A DNA stretch of 64,000 bases from Prolixibacteraceae bacterium JC049 (GTDB lineage Bacteria; Bacteroidota; Bacteroidia; Bacteroidales; Prolixibacteraceae): NCBI GenBank assembly GCA_023369685.1, contig SACZ01000008.1, forward strand, positions 1 to 64,000, read 5' to 3'. Made by a program: the position numbers and the translations under genes. Numbering within the stretch: the stretch's first letter is position 1; every line of letters starts with the position of its first letter. Of the stretch, positions 55,561 to 62,583 are shown one piece after another. The notes under the pieces are model-generated. The model saw only the letters and a list, made by a program, of their open reading frames with translations. It had not been told where the DNA came from and did no database searches.

Positions 55561-57094
55561 TGCAGTAGGAAGAGCTATTCCTGAAACAATTAATGGTAAG
55601 CCTGTGGTTCCATTTCAAGGTGTTGGTAAATATCGTCCAACAGGGAAAAAGTTTGCTCCCAATATTGCTTCATGTGCCGACTATCCTGATGATGGAAATA
55701 AGTTAGTGCCTAACTTAAAAGAAGCGCTTTTAAAGGCTGGTTTAAAAGATGGAATGACCATATCTACACATCACCATTTTAGAAATGGAGATTTAATTGC
55801 TAATCAGATTTTTGATGTTGCTCATGAGCTGGGAGTAAAAGACTTGGTGTGGTTTCCTTCTGCATCATTCCCTTGTCATAAACATCTTATTCCTTATCTA
55901 GAAGATGGAACAATTCATCGAATTGAGGGAAGTATGAATGGAGATTTAGGCCGATTTGCTTCCGAAGGAAAGATGACAGGAGTAGGAGTGTTACGATCGC
56001 ATGGAGGGCGCTATCAGGCGGTGCAAGATGGAGATGTGCAGATTGATATTGCTGTAATTGCTGCTCCCACGGCGGATGCTTTTGGTAATGCAACAGGCGA
56101 CAGAGGCGATGCTGCTTGTGGTTTGCTAGGATTTGCACTGGCCGATTCTCAATATGCTGATAAGGTAATTGTGGTGACTGATAATCTGGTACCTTTTCCT
56201 TGTATTCCTTGGCAGATTCATGGTAATCTGGTGGATTATACCGTTGAGGTCGATAAAATTGGTATTCCCGAAAAGATAATCTCCGGAACAACACAGATAA
56301 CCAAAAGCCCTGATCGACTATTTATAGCCGAACTAACAGCACAATTTTGCGACGCTGCAGGTTTGGTGAAAGATGGCTTCTCTTATCAGGCTGGCGCTGG
56401 TGGAACATCGCTTTCCATTGGTCTCTTTTTCGAGAGATTAATGCGAGAACGTCAGATTAAAGCCCGTTTCGTACGCGCAGGAAGCAATCAATATCCCGTA
56501 AGAATGCTGGAGGATGGCATTGTGGATTACATCCTGGATGGACAAACTTTCGATTTAGAAGGGGTGCGTTCTATGCGTGAAAATAGCAACCATGTAAACA
56601 CCAGTCCTTTTACCAGCTATAATTACCACGGGAAAGGCAATTTTGCATCGATGGTGGATATTGTAATTCTGGGAGCAACAGAGGTTGACGTAGAATTTAA
56701 TGCCAATGTGGTTACCCATTCCGATGGTTACCTGCTGCATGGCATCGGAGGGTGGCAAAATTGTCTGTTCGGGAAGTGTGTGATTCTACCTATTCCTCTA
56801 TTCCGAGATCGAGTACCTGTGGTGGTGGATGAAGTAACAACTCTGTGTGGACCGGGAGAACTGATCGATGTGATTGTTACCGAGCGAGGTATTGCGATCA
56901 ATCCTAGAAGAACCGATTTAATTGAAAAAGTAAAAGACAAAGGCTTGCCAATAAAAACCATTGAAGAGCTGAAAGAAGAAGCAGAAAAAATATGTGGAAA
57001 ACCCAATAAACCACAATTCACAGATAAGATAATTGCTGCCATAAAATGGGTAGACGGAACTGTGATTGATGTGGTAAAACAAGTAAAGCACTAA
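55550..57094 (+). CDS. citF: Citrate lyase alpha subunit (CoA/ACP transferase)
   Basis: This 514-residue protein of usual CitF length exchanges acetyl for the citryl (or related) group on the acyl-carrier prosthetic group. Motifs are ISTHHHFRNGDLIANQIFD, EGSMNGDLGRFASEGKMTG, SYQAGAGGTSLSIGLFF and SDGYLLHGIGGWQNCLFGKC, close to the family sequence. A GGAGGG ribosome-binding-like site lies just before the ATG at 55550, inside the end of the CitDE gene. The two are translationally coupled. The dehydrogenase gene starts 18 bases after the stop. Confidence 0.93.
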   Translation: MKLNAVGRAIPETINGKPVVPFQGVGKYRPTGKKFAPNIASCADYPDDGNKLVPNLKEALLKAGLKDGMTISTHHHFRNGDLIANQIFDVAHELGVKDLVWFPSASFPCHKHLIPYLEDGTIHRIEGSMNGDLGRFASEGKMTGVGVLRSHGGRYQAVQDGDVQIDIAVIAAPTADAFGNATGDRGDAACGLLGFALADSQYADKVIVVTDNLVPFPCIPWQIHGNLVDYTVEVDKIGIPEKIISGTTQITKSPDRLFIAELTAQFCDAAGLVKDGFSYQAGAGGTSLSIGLFFERLMRERQIKARFVRAGSNQYPVRMLEDGIVDYILDGQTFDLEGVRSMRENSNHVNTSPFTSYNYHGKGNFASMVDIVILGATEVDVEFNANVVTHSDGYLLHGIGGWQNCLFGKCVILPIPLFRDRVPVVVDEVTTLCGPGELIDVIVTERGIAINPRRTDLIEKVKDKGLPIKTIEELKEEAEKICGKPNKPQFTDKIIAAIKWVDGTVIDVVKQVKH

Positions 57095-57112
57095 CTTTTA
57101 AAACCCAAAAAT

Positions 57113-58315
57113 ATGTCGAAACGTACCATTGTAGCTATGCCTGGAGATGGCATTGGCCGAACAGTATTGAATGAAGCTATTAGAGTGTTGGATGCCGCAG
57201 GGTTTAAAGCCGATTATGTGGAAGGAGATATCGGTTGGGAATTTTGGTGCAAAGAGGGAAACCCACTGCCCGAAAGAACCATCAATTTGATTAAGGAGCA
57301 TAAGATTGGTTTGTTTGGGGCAATTACATCGAAACCGAAAGATGAAGCTTTTGAAGAGCTGGCTCCGGAGCTGAAGGATAAAGAACTGGTTTATTCCAGC
57401 CCTATTGTGGCGTTGCGTCAGTATTTCGGATTAGATATTTGCCTACGTCCTTGCAGAACTTACGTAGGAAATCCACTGAACTTCATTCGAAGAGGAAGAG
57501 GTGAAGCAATAGAAGAACCAGAGGTTGATGTTGCCATTTTCCGTCAGAATACTGAGGGATTGTATGGTGGGGTGGAATGGAGCAATCCGCCAAAACCAGT
57601 TTACGATACACTAATGAGTCATCCGAAGTTTAAGAAAAACTTTGGGCATGTACCAGTGGAAGAGATTTCGGTTTCGACACGAATTTTTACAAAAAATGCA
57701 ACAGAGCGCATTCTGAAAGCCGCTTTCGAATATGCCAAAGAGCATGGCTACAAGTCGGTGACAGTTTGTGAGAAGCCAAATGTAATTCGTGAAACATCAG
57801 GAATGATGTATAAGATGGCATTGAAAATGCAAAAAGAGCTTTACCCTGAAATTCAGCTTTGGAATACCAATATCGATGCTCAGATGATGTGGCTGACAAA
57901 GAATCCTGAAACTTATGGTGTAATTGTAGCTGGTAATATGTTTGGAGATATCGTTTCCGATGGCTTTGCTGGGTTAATCGGAGGATTGGGATTTGCATGC
58001 TCTGCACAGATTAATCCAGAAACAGGTGTTGGAGTGTTTGAACCAACTCACGGGTCTGCACCTAAGTATGCCGATTATCCGGTGTCCATTGTCAATCCAA
58101 TTGCAATGATTGAGTCAGCTTGTATGATGTTGGATCATCTACAGGAGAATGAAATTGCGCATACAATCAGGGCTGCAGTGGCTAAAGTTATTGCTGAAGG
58201 AAAAGTACGTACTTACGATATGATGAAAATGTCGGGAGCTCCCGATGTGGTAGATAAAGGAGCTGCTTCCACAACTGAAATGGCCGATGCAATTATTCGT
58301 GAACTGAAAAAATAG
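57113..58315 (+). CDS. Isocitrate/homoisocitrate/isopropylmalate-type decarboxylating dehydrogenase
   Basis: This 400-residue beta-decarboxylating dehydrogenase has MPGDGIGRTVL, FGLDICLRPCR (Arg112 and Arg115), DVAIFRQNTEGLYGGVEW, the catalytic Lys/Tyr region, GDIVSDGFAGLIGGLG and FEPTHGSAPKYA. By eye-alignment to E. coli IDH, Ser113 is kept (Ser96) but Asn115, which contacts a carboxylate of isocitrate, is Ile98. The substrate may therefore be a longer or less polar homologue such as homoisocitrate, but isocitrate cannot be excluded. It lies between the citrate-lyase genes and two aconitase-superfamily genes, which fits a 2-oxoacid/hydroxytricarboxylate interconversion. Confidence 0.82.
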   Translation: MSKRTIVAMPGDGIGRTVLNEAIRVLDAAGFKADYVEGDIGWEFWCKEGNPLPERTINLIKEHKIGLFGAITSKPKDEAFEELAPELKDKELVYSSPIVALRQYFGLDICLRPCRTYVGNPLNFIRRGRGEAIEEPEVDVAIFRQNTEGLYGGVEWSNPPKPVYDTLMSHPKFKKNFGHVPVEEISVSTRIFTKNATERILKAAFEYAKEHGYKSVTVCEKPNVIRETSGMMYKMALKMQKELYPEIQLWNTNIDAQMMWLTKNPETYGVIVAGNMFGDIVSDGFAGLIGGLGFACSAQINPETGVGVFEPTHGSAPKYADYPVSIVNPIAMIESACMMLDHLQENEIAHTIRAAVAKVIAEGKVRTYDMMKMSGAPDVVDKGAASTTEMADAIIRELKK

Positions 58316-58321
58316 CAGGTT

Positions 58322-58879
58322 ATGGATGATGTATATGAATTATGGCCTGAGCTAAATTGGATTGAAGATGAGCTATTAAGAAAAAAGGTGGCTCGTACAT
58401 GGGAAGTTGCTTTAGAAAAAAGTGTTCTGTCGGCAGACGATCTAAGGCGAATACCATTCACACTGTTGTGTGGCGATGACCTGAAAGTTAGCTTCATGGA
58501 TCACAAAAGAGCAGTGGTACATATCGTTAAAGAAAGTGCTTGTAAAGTGGAAGAATTCTTTGGCGAAGAATTACCTATCAACATGGATGTACTTATTGCA
58601 GGTGCAATTTTGGCCGATGTGGGAAAACTACTGGAGTATGAATTAGATGAATCGGGAAAAGCGGTTCAGGGGATGTATGGTAAGCTATTGCGTCATCCTT
58701 TTTCTGGCGTAGCATTGGCCGAGAGCTGTGATGTTCCTGCCGAGGTTTGCCACATTATTGCAACTCATGCCGGCGAAGGAAATATGGTGAAAAGAACTAC
58801 CGAAGCTTACCTGGTTCATCATGCCGATTTTATGACATTTCTGCCCTTTAAAGAGCGGTTGGTAATTAACCGCTCTTAG
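58322..58879 (+). CDS. HD-fold protein with altered HD motif
   Basis: This 185-residue soluble protein looks like an HD-domain phosphohydrolase: FMDHKRAVVHIVKES, GAILADVGKLLEYE, LRHPFSGVALAESC, CHIIATHAGEG and YLVHHADFM keep the usual His/Asp pattern. The central motif, however, reads Ala-Asp instead of His-Asp. It lies six bases after the dehydrogenase gene and is co-transcribed with it. It may be a non-canonical hydrolase or a binding-only regulator of the cluster; function unknown. The stop codon lies next to a ten-base-pair hairpin. Confidence 0.75.
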   Translation: MDDVYELWPELNWIEDELLRKKVARTWEVALEKSVLSADDLRRIPFTLLCGDDLKVSFMDHKRAVVHIVKESACKVEEFFGEELPINMDVLIAGAILADVGKLLEYELDESGKAVQGMYGKLLRHPFSGVALAESCDVPAEVCHIIATHAGEGNMVKRTTEAYLVHHADFMTFLPFKERLVINRS

Positions 58880-58932
58880 GCTTTGCTTTATATCGTCAAT
58901 TGGAAGAGAGAGTTCTCGCTTCAGAGAACTCT
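58851..58932 (+). promoter_or_regulatory. Two hairpins between the HD gene and the hydro-lyase genes
   Basis: AAGAGCGGTT/AACCGCTCTT (58851-58877) overlaps the HD-gene stop. AGAGTTCTC/GAGAACTCT (58909-58932) follows. Neither has a strong T-run, so this may attenuate rather than end transcription of the following genes. Confidence 0.5.
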
Positions 58933-58975
58933 GACTCTTCTTTATTCAATGTATTTGTAATGAAACTTGTATGAT

Positions 58976-60799
58976 ATGGGATTAACAATTGTTGAAAAGA
59001 TTTTAGCACAACATAGCAATCAGCATGCTGTAAAGCCGGGTTATATTATCGATGTGAAGATAGACGTACGATTGGCAAGGGATTTTGGTGGAGCCAATGT
59101 GGTAAAGAACTTAAATGACAATGGCTTGAAAGTGGCCAATTCGCATAAAACATGGTTTACATTCGATTGTAATCCCACCGGTTCAGACCAAAAGTATGCA
59201 GCCAATCAGCAAGCATGCAGAACTTTTGCCCGCAACAACCAAATTCCCGTCTTCGATATAAATGCTGGAATTGGAACACATCTGGCCATTGACGAAGGCT
59301 TGGCAACTCCGGGAAGTACATTGGTGTCAACCGATTCGCATGCCAATATTTTAGGGGCAATTGGTGCCTTTGGTCAAGGAATGGGTGACATGGATATTGC
59401 AGCTGCCTGGGCAAATGGCTCGGTGTGGTTTAAGGTTCCGCCAAGTGTGAAAATAATCATAGAAGGAAATAGAAACAATAATGTATATGCCAAGGATTTG
59501 GTGTTGTTTATGCTGAAAAATTTCGGTACCAACACTTTCTTAGGCAAATCAGTCGAACTGTATGGTGAAGTAGTAGATCGACTTTCTGTTGATGAACGCA
59601 TAACAGTGGCATCTATGGCTACCGAGATGGGAGCTATTGCTTTGCTAATTCCGCCTTCAGAAACTATTGTTCGATATTGTCATGCCCGTTCTGGGAGAAA
59701 AGTATTGCCTCTGTTTGCCGATGAGGATGCCAGTTATGAACAGGTTGTTAAACTGGATATAAGTGGTTTGCAACCGATGTTAGCTATGCCAGGAAAACCT
59801 CACGATGTGGTGATTGTTGAGGAAGAAAAAGGGCGAAAAATAGATTCTGCTTTTGTTGGAAGTTGTACCAATGGAAGAATGGAAGACATGCGTGTAGCTG
59901 CTCGTCTGTTAAAAGGGCGAAAAGTCGCTCCGGGAGTTGTTCTTAAGATTGTTCCTTCTACCGATGAGGTATGGAAACAATGCTTGAAAGAAGGATTGAT
60001 TGATGTCTTTAAAAAAGCAGGTGCTCTATTCGGAAATGCCGGATGCGCTGGATGTGCCGCAGGTCAAGTAGGGCAAAACGGACCGGGAGAGGTAACGGTA
60101 AGTACCGGAAACAGAAACTTTACTGGCAAGCAAGGAAAAGGCGATGTTTATCTGGCTTCTCCTGCCACTGCAGTTGCCTCGGCAATTGCCGGACACATTA
60201 CTTGTGAAATGGATATTCCAACTTCGCCATCGATATTTAAAAGTGTAATCGAAAAAACTCAGCATAGCTCAATGGATGTTGAAAAGTCCAGGCGAGAGCC
60301 TATTATATCTGGCAGAGTGTGGTTAATAATGGAAGATAATATCGATACCGATATGATTTTTCATAATCAGCATTTGGCTATTACCAACCTGGAAGAGATG
60401 GGACAATATGCTTTTGGCAACCTGAAAGGTTGGGAAGATTTCGCACAACAGGCTCAGCCCGGAGATATCATCATTACAGGAAAAAACTTTGGTGCAGGGA
60501 GTTCGCGTCAACAGGCTGTCGATTGTTTTAAAGCATTGGGCTGTCAGGCAATTGTTGCTGAGTCGTTTGGAGCAATTTATGAACGAAATGCTATAAATGC
60601 CGCTTTCCCCGTGTTGACCTATGAAAATATCTCTGCATTGGAGTTAAAAGAGTGGGATCACATTACTATCGATCTGATAAAGGGAGTGGTAACCAATTGC
60701 GAAAATAAGAAGAGTGTTACCATAAATCGTTTTTCAGAAGTACAGATGAATATTTACCAAAAAGGTGGATTGCTGATTGGTAACTCAGAAACAAATTGA
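58976..60799 (+). CDS. Aconitase-superfamily hydro-lyase, LeuC-LeuD type fused (first)
   Basis: This 607-residue protein fuses large and small subunit regions of the 3-isopropylmalate dehydratase/homoaconitase group. The cluster cysteines are in FVGSCTNGRMED and GNAGCAGCAAG. The small-subunit part begins near 445 with EDNIDTDMIFHNQHL and contains GKNFGAGSSRQQA. ATG 58976 is chosen over TTG 58967. Members add or remove water between 2- and 3-hydroxy acids of malate type; substrate is not fixed by visible motifs. It is coupled (TGATG) to a second enzyme of the same group. Confidence 0.88.
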   Translation: MGLTIVEKILAQHSNQHAVKPGYIIDVKIDVRLARDFGGANVVKNLNDNGLKVANSHKTWFTFDCNPTGSDQKYAANQQACRTFARNNQIPVFDINAGIGTHLAIDEGLATPGSTLVSTDSHANILGAIGAFGQGMGDMDIAAAWANGSVWFKVPPSVKIIIEGNRNNNVYAKDLVLFMLKNFGTNTFLGKSVELYGEVVDRLSVDERITVASMATEMGAIALLIPPSETIVRYCHARSGRKVLPLFADEDASYEQVVKLDISGLQPMLAMPGKPHDVVIVEEEKGRKIDSAFVGSCTNGRMEDMRVAARLLKGRKVAPGVVLKIVPSTDEVWKQCLKEGLIDVFKKAGALFGNAGCAGCAAGQVGQNGPGEVTVSTGNRNFTGKQGKGDVYLASPATAVASAIAGHITCEMDIPTSPSIFKSVIEKTQHSSMDVEKSRREPIISGRVWLIMEDNIDTDMIFHNQHLAITNLEEMGQYAFGNLKGWEDFAQQAQPGDIIITGKNFGAGSSRQQAVDCFKALGCQAIVAESFGAIYERNAINAAFPVLTYENISALELKEWDHITIDLIKGVVTNCENKKSVTINRFSEVQMNIYQKGGLLIGNSETN

Positions 60800-62565
60800 T
60801 GATGATGGGAAAAACATTTGTTGAAAAAATTTTTGGAGCTAAAGCCGGAACAATCGTTTTTCGGAAACCAGATATTGTGCTTTCGCACGACAATACTTCC
60901 AGCATTGAGAAAATATTCCGGAAGATGAGTGGTGAGCATGTTGAAAATGCATCACAGCTAATGGTTGTCTTGGATCATAATGCACCGCCTACCAACTCAA
61001 AGCTGGCTAACGACTATGCATCAATCAGAAAGTTTGTTAACAACGAAAGTGTTGATCGATTTTACGATGCGGGACAAGGAATTTGTCATCAGTTGATGGG
61101 CAATCATGCAAAGCCGGGAATGGTAATTGTTGGAAGCGATAGTCATACTTGTACGGCAGGTGCATTCAATGCTTTTGCTGCAGGAATCGACCGAACAGAA
61201 ACCGCTGGAATATGGAAAACCGGAGAAACATGGTTTCGTGTTCCCGACACCATAAAAATTGAATTGAAAGGAGAATTGCCTAATGGTGTTTATGCCAAAG
61301 ATCTGGCATTGTATATCATTGGTATGATCGGATCGGCAGGAGCTAATTACCAATCAATAGAATATCATGGTAGTGGAGTGGCAACACTTTCCATTTCAGA
61401 CAGAATGACCATTGCTAATCTGGCATCAGAAATGGGGGCTAAAAATGCTGTGTTTCCACCCGATAGTATCCTGGATGATTACTTTGGAGAAATGGTAAAA
61501 GGTATTTGGGCCGATGAAGAGGCTCTCTATGCCGAAAAATTGGTGGTTGACATGTGTCAGTTGGTACCAATGATAGCTTGTCCTCATCATGTAGATAATG
61601 TAAAAGCCCTTTCCGAAATGAATGGATTGGAGGTTCACCAAGGCTTGATTGGCACTTGTACCAATGGTCGCTTAGAGGATTTACAGATAGCTGCTGATAT
61701 TTTAAGAGGCAAGAAGGTGGCCGATGGTTTTCAGTTGTTAATAACTCCCGCTTCCCGAAAAATATACCTGGAAGCGATGAGAATGGGCATGATTGAAATC
61801 TTTCTGGAAGCTGGTGCCAATGTATTATCGCCTTCGTGCGGACCATGTTTGGGCACAGGTCAGGGAATTCCTGCCGATGGAATGAATGTGATATCCACCG
61901 CAAATCGTAATTTTTTAGGTCGAATGGGAAATAAAAAGGCGAATGTCTATTTAGCCTCACCAGAAACTGTCGCTCTTGCTGCTATTGAGGGAAAGATAAA
62001 TGCTGTTTCGACAAAAAAGATTAAATTTAGTAGGAAACCGAAAGGGGAAAACATTGTTCGTATTAATAGCGAAGATAATAGAAGGAGTAATGGTGTTTGG
62101 AACTATTCTGATGCAAACAACCTGAATACCGATCAGATGTTTGCAGGACACCTCACTTACGAGGTGAACAGTTCGGAGCCAGATAAAATAGTACCCCATC
62201 TGTTTCAAGATTTCGATGAACACTTTGCTGATAAAGTTGAAGAAGGCGACATAATTGTTGCCGGAGAAAACTTTGGCTGTGGAAGTTCCAGAGAACACCC
62301 TTCTGTCGGGTTGGTTGAGATTGGAATAAAAGCAGTAGTTGTAAAATCGGTGTCTCGCATTTTCTTCCGTTCTGCAGTAAATCAAGGATTACCGTTGATC
62401 GTTTTACCCGAACTGGTTAATGAGTGTAATCAAGGGGATTCAGTAGAAATAAACCTGGAAGAAGGAAAGGCGATTTTGAATGAAAAAGTGTTTCTTTTTG
62501 AACCATTACCTGACAAATTGATGCATATCCTTCGTAGTGGAGGATTGATAAAAAGTATAGAATAA
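60799..62565 (+). CDS. Aconitase-superfamily hydro-lyase, LeuC-LeuD type fused (second)
   Basis: This protein of about 588 residues is again a large-small fusion. Cluster cysteines lie in LIGTCTNGRLED and SPSCGPCLGTGQG; the SDSHT motif (VIVGSDSHTCTAGAF) and the small-subunit motifs NLNTDQMFAGHL and ENFGCGSSREHP are clear. Catalytic-Arg-type SRIFFRSAVNQGLP is present. The ATG overlaps the stop of the preceding gene as TGATG; three consecutive Met codons follow, so the exact start is uncertain by up to six bases. It is more canonical than its neighbour and clearly divergent from it, arguing for two sequential or two different dehydration steps. Confidence 0.88.
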   Translation: MMMGKTFVEKIFGAKAGTIVFRKPDIVLSHDNTSSIEKIFRKMSGEHVENASQLMVVLDHNAPPTNSKLANDYASIRKFVNNESVDRFYDAGQGICHQLMGNHAKPGMVIVGSDSHTCTAGAFNAFAAGIDRTETAGIWKTGETWFRVPDTIKIELKGELPNGVYAKDLALYIIGMIGSAGANYQSIEYHGSGVATLSISDRMTIANLASEMGAKNAVFPPDSILDDYFGEMVKGIWADEEALYAEKLVVDMCQLVPMIACPHHVDNVKALSEMNGLEVHQGLIGTCTNGRLEDLQIAADILRGKKVADGFQLLITPASRKIYLEAMRMGMIEIFLEAGANVLSPSCGPCLGTGQGIPADGMNVISTANRNFLGRMGNKKANVYLASPETVALAAIEGKINAVSTKKIKFSRKPKGENIVRINSEDNRRSNGVWNYSDANNLNTDQMFAGHLTYEVNSSEPDKIVPHLFQDFDEHFADKVEEGDIIVAGENFGCGSSREHPSVGLVEIGIKAVVVKSVSRIFFRSAVNQGLPLIVLPELVNECNQGDSVEINLEEGKAILNEKVFLFEPLPDKLMHILRSGGLIKSIE

Positions 62566-62583
62566 AACCAAAAACTAAGAAAT

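Noticed and set aside
60796-60799. TTG start for the second hydro-lyase
   Set aside because: The following ATG codons are better starts and give the TGATG coupling with the preceding gene.
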